From contig CANMCX010000011.1 in assembly GCA_947496465.1 (NCBI GenBank), forward strand, positions 71,733 through 135,732: 64,000 nucleotides of DNA, read 5' to 3'. How positions within the stretch are numbered: the first letter of the stretch is position 1; each line of letters starts with the position of its first letter. This DNA is from Marinifilum_A sediminis (GTDB lineage Bacteria; Bacteroidota; Bacteroidia; Bacteroidales; Marinifilaceae). The notes under the pieces were generated by a model. The model was not told where the DNA came from. It saw nothing but the letters and a program-made list of their open reading frames with translations, and searched no databases. Shown here piece by piece: positions 16,588 to 25,232 of the stretch. Position numbers and translations under genes: made by a program.

Positions 16588-18570
16588 ATGGAAAATCAGA
16601 TATTACAATTTGGAGGAGAGCTTGATGTAGCTAAGTTGTATTACCAACCATCAGATGAATTCGATAAAACGGTAATGACAAGATATGAAAAAATGCCTGC
16701 TGATATTTTTGCAACAGCTGAGAAAGGTGCAAAATGGGTTGCTCATGAAATTGCAAATTTAATTAGGAAGAAGGCAGATCAAAATGATTTTTGTGTGCTT
16801 GGATTGGCCACCGGTGCAACACCTTTAGGAGTTTATGCAGAATTAGTACGCTTGCATAAAGAGGAAGGATTATCGTTTAAAAATGTGATTACTTTTAATT
16901 TGGATGAATATTATCCAATGGTAAATAAGAGTGCGCAAAGCTATAATTATTATATGGATGATGTATTATTTAACCATATTGATATACCAAGAGAACAAAT
17001 TAATGTTCCTGATGGAGAAGTGAGTAAAGAGGGAATATTTAAATATTGTTCTAATTACGAATTGAAAATTGATTCTTTCGGAGGTCTTGATCTTCAAATT
17101 TTAGGAATTGGTAGGACAGGTCATGTTGGATTTAATGAACCTGGTTCACAATTAGATTCAAAGACTCGTTTAATCATGCTTGATTCATTAACAAGACGTG
17201 ATGCTGCCAAAGATTTTAATGGATTGAATAAGGTGCCAAAAGCTGCTATTACAATGGGAGTTGGAACCATTTTTAAAGCAAAACGAGTTATTCTAATGGC
17301 TTGGGGTGAGGGAAAAGCTTCAATTGTAAAAAAGGCGTTGGAAGAAAGTCAGAGAGATTCAGTTCCAGCAAGTTATTTGCAGCGTCATGATGAAGTGCAA
17401 TTTGTTTTAGACGTACCAGCAGCGAACGATTTAACAAGAGTTAAGCAACCATGGTTAGTTGGTAGTGTTGAGTGGGATCGTTTTTGGATTCGTAAAGCAG
17501 TTGTTTGGCTTTGTAACAAATTAGAGAAGCCCATATTAAAGCTTACCAATAGAGATTATAATGACAATGGCTTAAGTGAACTTCTTGCGTGGTATGGATC
17601 GGCTTATGAGGTAAATATTAAAGTTTTTAATGATCTGCAGCATACAATATCTGGATGGCCAGGAGGAAAGCCAAATGCTGAAGATACTTATCGTCCGGAA
17701 AGAGCTGTGCCAGCAAGTAAAAGAGTTTTGGTTTTTAGTCCACATCCCGATGATGATGTGATTTCTATGGGTGGAACTTTAAAAAGATTAGTGGATCAGA
17801 ACCATGAAGTACATGTTGCTTATCAAACCTCTGGAAATATTGCTGTTGCTGATGATGAGGCAGTTCGTTATTTGTCTTTTGTGAAAAGTTTTGCAAGAAC
17901 ACACGATACTAACGAAGGGAATCTTCAGTGTGTTATTGAAGATATTCGTAAGTTTTTACTAGAGAATAAGGAGCCAGGAGGAATTGATACTCCTGAGGTA
18001 AGAAGAATGAAAGCTTTAATTAGAAGAGGAGAGGCTAAAGCTGCTTGTCGATTTGTGGGTGTTCGCTCTAAAAATCTTCATTTTCTTGATCTTCCATTCT
18101 ATGAAACAGGAAAAGTGAAAAAAAATCCAATAGGAGAAGAGGATGTTCAAATTCTTGTTAATTTATTAAGAAAGGTGAAACCTCACCAAATATTCGCAGC
18201 TGGAGATTGGTCCGATCCGCATGGAACTCATCGTGTTTGTTGGGAGGGAATTTATCAGGCTCTTCAGATTGTAAAAGAAGAGGAATGGATGGATGATTGT
18301 TATGTTTGGTTGTATAGAGGAGCTTGGCAGGAGTGGGATTTGGATGAAATACAAATGGCAGTTCCAATTAGTCCGGAAGAGTTACAGCTTAAAAGGAATG
18401 CTATTTTACGTCATCAATCGCAGATGGAATCTGCTCCATATATGGGAGGAGATTCAAGATTATTTTGGCAAAGATCTGAAGAAAGAAATAGAGCAACAGC
18501 TAATTTATTTAACAAATTAGGATTGGCAGAATACGAAGCAATTGAAGCTTTTGTCAGGTTTATTGTTTAG
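16588..18570 (+). CDS. nagB: NagB-like deaminase fused to LmbE/PIG-L deacetylase
   Basis: A 660-residue two-domain protein. Residues about 20-320 are a glucosamine-6-phosphate deaminase/isomerase domain (GLATGATPLGVY, FNLDEYYP with D106, GIGRTGHVGFNEPGS with H179 and E184). Residues about 375-620 are an LmbE/PIG-L zinc deacetylase domain (SPHPDDDVISMGG with H386, D388, D389; DPHGTHRVC with H545/H548). This fusion is known in Bacteroidetes. The Asp of the E. coli NagB triad (D141) is T177 here. The pair of activities would take GlcNAc-6-P through deacetylation to fructose-6-P, so the C-terminal domain may stand in for NagA, absent from the window; this is inference. First gene of a long plus-strand operon. 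Confidence 0.93.
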   Translation: MENQILQFGGELDVAKLYYQPSDEFDKTVMTRYEKMPADIFATAEKGAKWVAHEIANLIRKKADQNDFCVLGLATGATPLGVYAELVRLHKEEGLSFKNVITFNLDEYYPMVNKSAQSYNYYMDDVLFNHIDIPREQINVPDGEVSKEGIFKYCSNYELKIDSFGGLDLQILGIGRTGHVGFNEPGSQLDSKTRLIMLDSLTRRDAAKDFNGLNKVPKAAITMGVGTIFKAKRVILMAWGEGKASIVKKALEESQRDSVPASYLQRHDEVQFVLDVPAANDLTRVKQPWLVGSVEWDRFWIRKAVVWLCNKLEKPILKLTNRDYNDNGLSELLAWYGSAYEVNIKVFNDLQHTISGWPGGKPNAEDTYRPERAVPASKRVLVFSPHPDDDVISMGGTLKRLVDQNHEVHVAYQTSGNIAVADDEAVRYLSFVKSFARTHDTNEGNLQCVIEDIRKFLLENKEPGGIDTPEVRRMKALIRRGEAKAACRFVGVRSKNLHFLDLPFYETGKVKKNPIGEEDVQILVNLLRKVKPHQIFAAGDWSDPHGTHRVCWEGIYQALQIVKEEEWMDDCYVWLYRGAWQEWDLDEIQMAVPISPEELQLKRNAILRHQSQMESAPYMGGDSRLFWQRSEERNRATANLFNKLGLAEYEAIEAFVRFIV

Positions 18571-18674
18571 ATTTAACAAGGGTTAAATTGGAAGAATATT
18601 GCTTTGCTAAAATTTTAAAGTTTTACACGAAATATCCTTGATTTACAGTGAAATATTTCACAACAAATTCTTTT

Positions 18675-21600
18675 ATGAGTAATCAATTTTATAAAATAAT
18701 CGGATTATTTACCATCTTATTGATCGTAAATTTTAATGTGCAGGCTTCTGAAAAATCTAATCGTAAACAGCGAAAAGCAGAAAAAGCAGCTATAGAATTT
18801 GCAGAGCAAGTTTCTTCTGATTTTAGATACAAGTTTAAACTTGATAGTCTTCTATTAAATCCAAATAGGATGGAAATTGTAGTGTATATGAATTCTGTAT
18901 TTTCATATATACCATTTCGTAATGAAACTGTAGAACAGTACAAAGTAAATCTTCAAAAAAATCTTGGCAGAAAATTCCGGAACTATTTTGTTCGTATTGA
19001 AACAATGGGAATGCCAATAGAAGATTTAATTCCAAATTTTTATCGTGAGGATGCTATCGCAAAAGATAGGTTAAGTCCATTGAAAGACAAAAAGCAAGCT
19101 TTGGTTCGTAAGCTTAGTTCAAATTCAAACTTAAATAGGGGATTGCAAGGAAATCATATCGCATTGTGGCATTCACACGGGTGGTACTATGATAATACTT
19201 TGGATCGATGGGAATGGCAAAGAGCACGAGTTTTTACTACTGTGGAAGATTTGTGGAGCATGGAATTTGTCGTGCCTTATATTGCTCCAATGCTGGAGAA
19301 TGCTGGAGCCGTTACTTTGTTTCCTCGTGAGAGAGATGTTCAGAAAAATGAGCTTATTGTTGATGCTGATTGGAGTTCTGGAAATTCAGAATACAAGGAA
19401 ATTGGAAATTGGGAAGTGAACACACTGAAAGGATTTGCAAATAAATATCCATTTTATCTGGAAGGAGAGAATCCTTTTAATTTGGGAAATAGTAAGCAAA
19501 TTGAAGCAAGCGAAAATTCAACTTCCACTGTACAATACATTCCAGAAATCCCGCAAAAAGGTGAATATGCTGTTTATGTATCTTACTCTTCGGATGATGA
19601 TAATGTAACGGACGCACATTATTCCGTACATCATTCTGGTGGAACCTCAGATTTTTTGGTGAATCAGAGTATGGGTGGTAAAACCTGGATCTACTTGGGA
19701 ACATTCCTGTTCGAAGAAGGGAAAAATCCTGAAATGGGAATGGTGGAATTGAGCAATCAGAGTAAAGAACAAGGGAACTGGGTATCTGCCGATGCAGTTC
19801 GATTTGGCGGAGGAATGGGAAATATTGCTCGTGGTACAAATGCAGAACTTGAAAACTTAAAATCAGAAAGAAACAATTTAGGTTTCGAAATGGATTCTTC
19901 AGTTTGGCAAAAATACACAAGTAACCGACCGCGTTATCACGAGGCTGCTCGATATTATTTACAATATGCCGGAATGCCTGATTCTATTGTTTATAGTATC
20001 AATAAAGATTATAAGGCTGATTATAGCAATAGAGGTAAAGATGCGGCTAAGTTTCAGAAAAAGGAAGAAGGAAAAACTGATTACAAGGATGACTATATGA
20101 GTAGGGGTGAATGGGTTGACTATTTAATAGGTGCTCCTTCCGGTCCAACAAAACAGGTTGATGTTAAAGGTTTAAGTGTTCCAGTTGATATGGCTTTAGC
20201 ATTTCATACGGATGCAGGAATTACACCTAATGATAAAATAATTGGAACTTTAGCTATTTATAATACCACAAGAGGAGATACTGATATTTTTCCAAATGGA
20301 CAGTCAAAATGGGCTAGTCGTGATTTGTGTGATATTGTACAAACGCAGGTAGTTAATGACATTAAGAAATTATACGAACCTAAGTGGAGTAGGCGAGGAA
20401 TGTGGAACAAGCAATATTCGGAATCTTATCGTCCAAAAGTTCCAACCATGCTTTCTGAAATGTTGTCTCATCAGAATTTTGCAGATATGTATCAGGCAAT
20501 GGATCCAAAATTCAAGTTTGATGTAAGTAGAGCCTATTATAAAGGAATTCTAAAATTTTTATCAAATCAGGATGGGAGAGATTATGTGGTTCAACCCTTG
20601 CCGGTAAATTATTTTAAAATTGATGAAACTGATAAAGGCATCAGACTAAGTTGGAAAGCTGTTGATGATGAATTGGAGGTAACAGCTAAACCTGAAAAAT
20701 ATAAGATTTACACCCGAATAAACGATAGAGGATTCGATAATGGAATTCTTGTAAGTGATAGTTTTTACGAGATTAAAAATATTGAATCTAATGTGATTTA
20801 TAGCTTTAAGGTAACAGCGATTAACGATGGAGGTGAAAGTTTTCCTTCCGAAATCTTAGCTTATTGTAAGTCGGAAAATGGAAAGCAACCTGTTCTTATT
20901 GTCAATGGATTTGATAGAGTATCTGCTCCACAAGGTTTTGATGATGGAAAGTACGCTGGCTTTATGAGTTCTGTTGATGAAGGTGTGGCTTATAAAAGAA
21001 ATATTGCTTATGTAGGCGATCAATATGATTTGGATCGTAAATCAAAGTGGAAGGACGATGATGCTTGTGGTCATGGCTCTTCTTATGCTGATTTGGAGGA
21101 TAAAATAATACCAGGAAATAGTTTCGATTATCCTTATGTGCATGGTGAAGCTATAAAAGCATCAGGTTATGGATTTATTTCAATGAGCGATGAGGCTTTT
21201 GAGGAACAGGAATGGAACTCAGAACAATATTTTGCTTTGGACCTTTTATTTGGAGAGGAAAAAACAACATCAAGAATTTACGGATTGGAGAATAAGGATT
21301 TTATCATTTACACTCCTAAAATGCGTAAAGCGATTAAAAAGTACATACTATCTAAGGATGCTAAAATGATTTTATCCGGTGCATATATTGGGACAGATGT
21401 AGAATTATGTGGAGATTCTTTGGTGAAAGAATTTACCGAAAAAGAATTGCATTATCAGTTCAGAACAAATTATGCTAGTAAATCGGGAATGGTTTCGCAT
21501 CCAAACGAAGTGAGAGAAGATTTTGATGGAAATTATCGGTTTGAAACCGGATATGATCAAAATATATACAAAGTTGAAGCTCCAGATGCAATTGAACCAG

Positions 21601-21782
21601 TCGGAAAAAATACAAGCGTATTTTTAAGATATAGTAAAAATACTAAAAGTGCAGGAGTTCTTTTTAATGGTGATTATAAGTCAGTAATAATGGGATTTCC
21701 ATTTGAGACAATAGAAACTGAGGCGGAGAGAATCGAAATGATGTCTAAGATTTTAAAGTTTTTTAATAAAGAGAAAAAATAA
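18675..21782 (+). CDS. secreted amidase-like protein with inserted golvesin domain, FN3 and C-terminal domain
   Basis: An exported protein of about 1,035 residues. After a signal peptide (1-25), HIALWHSHG (H166/H168), DLWSMEF (E197) and GAVTLFPRERD look like the zinc ligands and the TRxxD strand of an Amidase_3-type N-acetylmuramoyl-L-alanine amidase; ALAFHTDAG (H511) resembles its SIHANA motif. A golvesin/Xly-type binding domain (about 225-385) splits the two halves. An FN3 domain (about 650-745) and an alpha/beta C-terminal domain (about 750-1,030) follow. Such proteins are often labelled 'xanthan lyase' or 'golvesin C-terminal-like'. I favour ATG 18675 over GTG 18648, since it gives a clean signal peptide. 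Amidase activity is inferred from motifs and context. Confidence 0.8.
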   Translation: MSNQFYKIIGLFTILLIVNFNVQASEKSNRKQRKAEKAAIEFAEQVSSDFRYKFKLDSLLLNPNRMEIVVYMNSVFSYIPFRNETVEQYKVNLQKNLGRKFRNYFVRIETMGMPIEDLIPNFYREDAIAKDRLSPLKDKKQALVRKLSSNSNLNRGLQGNHIALWHSHGWYYDNTLDRWEWQRARVFTTVEDLWSMEFVVPYIAPMLENAGAVTLFPRERDVQKNELIVDADWSSGNSEYKEIGNWEVNTLKGFANKYPFYLEGENPFNLGNSKQIEASENSTSTVQYIPEIPQKGEYAVYVSYSSDDDNVTDAHYSVHHSGGTSDFLVNQSMGGKTWIYLGTFLFEEGKNPEMGMVELSNQSKEQGNWVSADAVRFGGGMGNIARGTNAELENLKSERNNLGFEMDSSVWQKYTSNRPRYHEAARYYLQYAGMPDSIVYSINKDYKADYSNRGKDAAKFQKKEEGKTDYKDDYMSRGEWVDYLIGAPSGPTKQVDVKGLSVPVDMALAFHTDAGITPNDKIIGTLAIYNTTRGDTDIFPNGQSKWASRDLCDIVQTQVVNDIKKLYEPKWSRRGMWNKQYSESYRPKVPTMLSEMLSHQNFADMYQAMDPKFKFDVSRAYYKGILKFLSNQDGRDYVVQPLPVNYFKIDETDKGIRLSWKAVDDELEVTAKPEKYKIYTRINDRGFDNGILVSDSFYEIKNIESNVIYSFKVTAINDGGESFPSEILAYCKSENGKQPVLIVNGFDRVSAPQGFDDGKYAGFMSSVDEGVAYKRNIAYVGDQYDLDRKSKWKDDDACGHGSSYADLEDKIIPGNSFDYPYVHGEAIKASGYGFISMSDEAFEEQEWNSEQYFALDLLFGEEKTTSRIYGLENKDFIIYTPKMRKAIKKYILSKDAKMILSGAYIGTDVELCGDSLVKEFTEKELHYQFRTNYASKSGMVSHPNEVREDFDGNYRFETGYDQNIYKVEAPDAIEPVGKNTSVFLRYSKNTKSAGVLFNGDYKSVIMGFPFETIETEAERIEMMSKILKFFNKEKK

Positions 21783-21800
21783 CAAAAAAGACTATATAAA

Positions 21801-23258
21801 ATGAGTGCAAAAATTACGTGTTTCATTCCTTTTGGAACAAAAGAGGAAACAACAATAACGGTAAGTGAGTTAAATAAATCAGCATTAGTTTCTAAAATTT
21901 ATCTTGTAGGTAATACAAAAGGAGAAGCTATTGAGGGTGCAGAACACTTGACAGATAAAAGCTTATTATCTGGGAAAACTATTCAGGCAATTGCAGAAAA
22001 AACGGATACGGATTATGTTTTTATCTACACAAAAACAAGTGCCTTAACCTTGGGGCAGTTGGCTTTGGATCGTTTTTATCAGGTAGCTAGCGATACAAAT
22101 AGCGGGTTGGTATATTCAAATCATAGAGCAATTAAAGAAGGCGTCGTTGAGAATTTACCAGTGATCGATTATCAGGAAGGAAGTTTAAGAGATGATTTCA
22201 ATTTTGGTTCGGTTCTTTTTTACGATGCTAAAGTAGTAAAGGACGCGGTGAAGGATGTAGAAGTAAATTATGAACATGCAGGATTGTATGCATTGCGATT
22301 GGCAGTTGCAGCCCGTTCAGAATTTCTAAGAATTCCAGAGGTATTGTATACCGAAGAAGAATTGGATACTAGGAAATCTGGCGAAAAGATTTTTGATTAC
22401 GTTGATCCAAAAAATCGTTCTGTGCAAATCGAAATGGAAGTTGCGTGTACTGAGCATCTGAAAAGAATTGGAGCTTATTTGGCGCCTAAATTTGCTGATG
22501 TTGCTTTTGATGAGGGAAACTTTAAAGTGGAAGCTTCTGTTGTAATTCCGGTTCGCGATCGTGTAAAAACAATTGAAGATGCTATTAAATCAGTGCTAGC
22601 ACAAAAAGCTAATGTCGATTTCAACTTGATAATTGTTGATAATTATTCTACTGACGGAACAACTGAAATCATTAAAAAATATGCTGAGCAGGATTCTCGT
22701 TTGATTCATATCATACCGGAAAGAAAAGATTTGGGTATTGGTGGATGTTGGAATGAAGCTGTAAGCAATGAGCTGTGCGGAAAGTTTGCAATTCAGTTAG
22801 ATAGTGATGATTTGTATGCGGATGAAACAACTGTTCAGCAAGTTGTTGATGCATTTTACAGAGAAAACTGTGCAATGGTTGTTGGTACTTATCAAATGGT
22901 GAATTTCGATTTGGAAGAAATCCCTCCGGGAATTATCGACCACAAAGAGTGGACACCAGACAATGGTAGAAATAATGCACTTCGTATTAATGGATTGGGA
23001 GCGCCACGAGCATTTTACACTCCTGTATTGCGTAAAAACCCTATTCCAAATGTGAACTATGGTGAAGATTATGCTTTAGGTTTGGCAATTTCTCGTAAGT
23101 ACCAGATTGGTAGAATTTACAATCCAATTTATTTGTGTCGTCGTTGGGATGATAACTCTGATGCTTCTTTGGATGTGGAAAAAATGAACGCACACAATAC
23201 CTATAAGGATAGAGTTCGAACTATTGAATTAAAGGCAAGAAAACTGCTAATTAAATAA
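21801..23258 (+). CDS. two-part glycosyltransferase family 2 protein
   Basis: A 485-residue protein without signal or membrane segment. Residues about 5-215 form a degenerate first GT-A-like half (SAKITCFIPFGTKEE, YSNHRAIKEGVVE). Residues about 245-450 are a canonical GT2 domain: ASVVIPVRDRVKTIEDAIKS, IIVDNYSTDGTTEI (Asp for UDP), and IQLDSDDLYADE with the DxD motif. Its acceptor and donor are unknown. It starts 18 bases after the amidase-like gene, inside the salvage operon, which is a surprising place for a transferase: it may rebuild a glycan or a storage polymer from salvaged amino sugars (inference). Confidence 0.88.
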   Translation: MSAKITCFIPFGTKEETTITVSELNKSALVSKIYLVGNTKGEAIEGAEHLTDKSLLSGKTIQAIAEKTDTDYVFIYTKTSALTLGQLALDRFYQVASDTNSGLVYSNHRAIKEGVVENLPVIDYQEGSLRDDFNFGSVLFYDAKVVKDAVKDVEVNYEHAGLYALRLAVAARSEFLRIPEVLYTEEELDTRKSGEKIFDYVDPKNRSVQIEMEVACTEHLKRIGAYLAPKFADVAFDEGNFKVEASVVIPVRDRVKTIEDAIKSVLAQKANVDFNLIIVDNYSTDGTTEIIKKYAEQDSRLIHIIPERKDLGIGGCWNEAVSNELCGKFAIQLDSDDLYADETTVQQVVDAFYRENCAMVVGTYQMVNFDLEEIPPGIIDHKEWTPDNGRNNALRINGLGAPRAFYTPVLRKNPIPNVNYGEDYALGLAISRKYQIGRIYNPIYLCRRWDDNSDASLDVEKMNAHNTYKDRVRTIELKARKLLIK

Positions 23259-23279
23259 GATATTGATAGAATAAAAAAC

Positions 23280-23305
23280 GGAGTTCTGTGAATTGACAGA
23301 ACTCC
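23280..23305 (+). other. stem-loop between GT2 and DUF1460 genes
   Basis: GGAGTTCTGT (23280-23289), loop GAATTG, ACAGAACTCC (23296-23305). No T run follows, so it is more likely an mRNA-processing or stability element, or a weak attenuator, than a full terminator. Confidence 0.6.
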
Positions 23306-23320
23306 ATAGAATATTTAGAG

Positions 23321-24205
23321 ATGAGAAAATTGCATGCGATTATTTTAATTTCACTAGTTATAGTTTTTACTGCTTGTATCGGAAATACGAAGCCTCAGGA
23401 TAAAAATGTTATTGGGATTGAATTTTCTGATTCAACAGATCAGGCTATTTTTAATTCAATAAAAGATATAGTCAAACAACAATCACTAGATTCCTTATCT
23501 ATTGATCTCAGAATAATTGAAATTGCAAAAATGTTCTTGCAAACTCCGTATGTTGGAGGAACTTTGGAAGGGAATGGACCTGAAAAACTTCGGGTTAATC
23601 TTAGACAATTAGATTGTACCACCTATCTTGAGAATGTTGTTGTTTTATCAGCAATTGCAGGCAAAAAAGATATTAAAGCAAGTGATTTTTTAAAGGAGTT
23701 GGAAACATTGCGCTATCGAAGTGGTAAGTTGACTAATTATACTTCACGTTTGCATTATTTTACGGATTGGATTTTTGAGAATGAATCAAAAGGAATTGTC
23801 AAAAATATAACTGCAGAAATAGGTGGTGTTCCTTTCGAAAAGAATATCAACTTCATGAGCACTCATGTTGAAAGTTATGCTGCCTTAAAAGCAGATTCGT
23901 CTTTTGTGAAAATAATCCGTGAAAACGAAAATGTTATTAATAATAGGGAAATGTACTTTATCCCCGAAGAGGAAATTACTATAGTTGAAAAAGAAATTCA
24001 CGATGGAGATTTGATTGCGATAACCACCAAGATAAAAGGTTTGGAGATTTCTCATGTGGGAATAGCATTACATGTTAATGATCGATTGCATTTGATGCAT
24101 GCATCAAGTCTTGCTAAAAAGGTTGTGATTTCTGAGACACCTCTCGCAGAAATGTTATTAAAAAATAGATTGCAATCGGGAATTATGGTTGTAAGGGTGC
24201 AATAA
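23321..24205 (+). CDS. DUF1460 lipoprotein, NlpC/P60-like amidase or endopeptidase
   Basis: A 294-residue lipoprotein (lipobox VFTAC, Cys19) of the DUF1460 family, whose members have a papain-like NlpC/P60-related fold and are described as amidase-like wall enzymes. Residues of note: QLDCTTYLENVVVLS supplies the probable catalytic Cys (about 104), and ISHVGIALHVNDRLHLMHAS the His. It likely cleaves the stem peptide or the MurNAc-L-Ala bond of wall fragments in the periplasm. It stands in the salvage operon between GT2 and DUF4922. Confidence 0.88.
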   Translation: MRKLHAIILISLVIVFTACIGNTKPQDKNVIGIEFSDSTDQAIFNSIKDIVKQQSLDSLSIDLRIIEIAKMFLQTPYVGGTLEGNGPEKLRVNLRQLDCTTYLENVVVLSAIAGKKDIKASDFLKELETLRYRSGKLTNYTSRLHYFTDWIFENESKGIVKNITAEIGGVPFEKNINFMSTHVESYAALKADSSFVKIIRENENVINNREMYFIPEEEITIVEKEIHDGDLIAITTKIKGLEISHVGIALHVNDRLHLMHASSLAKKVVISETPLAEMLLKNRLQSGIMVVRVQ

Positions 24206-24237
24206 AAATGAATATTTAATTACCAGTTATATAAAAC

Positions 24238-25221
24238 ATGGATATAAACTGCATAGAAAAATTAGAAAGTTTATTGGAAAAGAGTCCTTCCGATCAGATA
24301 TTAAGTAACTTTCTGAATCAGCAGGTGAGAGATTGGCCTCTGGCAAATGGAAATTTTAAAGGATTGGAAAAGGTTGAAGAGAAAGAATTTGAATTTGATG
24401 GATTTAAAATGAAAGTGCAATTTAATCCGGAAAGAATTCGTTCATCTGCTGCTAAGGTTGATAAAAAGAGTATTGAAAATAGAGCCTGCTTTCTTTGTTT
24501 GGATAATTTGCCAGCAGAGCAAGGCGGCTTAGCTCAAGGAGAAGGTTTTGTGATTTTGGTGAATCCATTTCCTATAATCCCTCAGCATTTTACCATTCCA
24601 AAAGTAGATCATGTTGATCAAAGCTTTATGCCCAATATTAATGGAATGTTGAGTTTGGCCAAAAGTATGGAAGGATACACCTTGTTTTATAATGGACCAA
24701 AATGTGGTGCTTCAGCTCCTGATCATATGCACTTTCAGGCAGGAAACAAAGGATTCATGCCAGTAGAATCGGAATATTTTTTTTTAAAAGATAAATCAGA
24801 ATTACTTGTTAAAACTGAAGAAGTTGAGGTAAGATCATTTAATCATTTTTTAAGAAAAATGATTAGTGTAGAATCGACCAATACTAAGGATTTGGTAAAA
24901 ATAGTTACTGACTTTTACAATGTTTTTTCCGAAATGCAGCCAGAAGAGAATGAGCCGATGTTAAATGTAATCTGTTCATATGTAGATGGAAAATACATTA
25001 TGCATTTGTTCCCTCGCAAATTGCACAGACCTACTCAATTTTTTGCTGAAGATGATGAGCAATTGTTAATAAGTCCTGCCTCGGTAGATTTTGGTGGAGT
25101 TTTTATTACCCCACGTCGCGAAGATTTTGAGAAAATTACCGCAAGTGATATTGAAGATATTTTTAAACAAACTTGTGTAGATGAAGACACTTTCTTTACT
25201 CTTTGTGAGAACTTGAAATAA
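24238..25221 (+). CDS. DUF4922 protein, HIT/GalT-like nucleotidyltransferase candidate
   Basis: A 327-residue cytosolic protein of DUF4922. It has the family blocks QFNPERIRSSAAKVDKKS, ENRACFLCLDNLPAEQGG and YNGPKCGASAPDHMHFQAG; the last resembles the HxHxQ active-site strand of HIT/GalT enzymes, and the family is related to GDP-L-galactose phosphorylases. It could therefore join or split nucleotide and sugar phosphate. The substrate is unknown. It ends 11 bases before the SpoIID-like gene; its relatives often neighbour that gene in Bacteroidetes. Confidence 0.85.
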   Translation: MDINCIEKLESLLEKSPSDQILSNFLNQQVRDWPLANGNFKGLEKVEEKEFEFDGFKMKVQFNPERIRSSAAKVDKKSIENRACFLCLDNLPAEQGGLAQGEGFVILVNPFPIIPQHFTIPKVDHVDQSFMPNINGMLSLAKSMEGYTLFYNGPKCGASAPDHMHFQAGNKGFMPVESEYFFLKDKSELLVKTEEVEVRSFNHFLRKMISVESTNTKDLVKIVTDFYNVFSEMQPEENEPMLNVICSYVDGKYIMHLFPRKLHRPTQFFAEDDEQLLISPASVDFGGVFITPRREDFEKITASDIEDIFKQTCVDEDTFFTLCENLK

Positions 25222-25232
25222 CCCAATTAACT

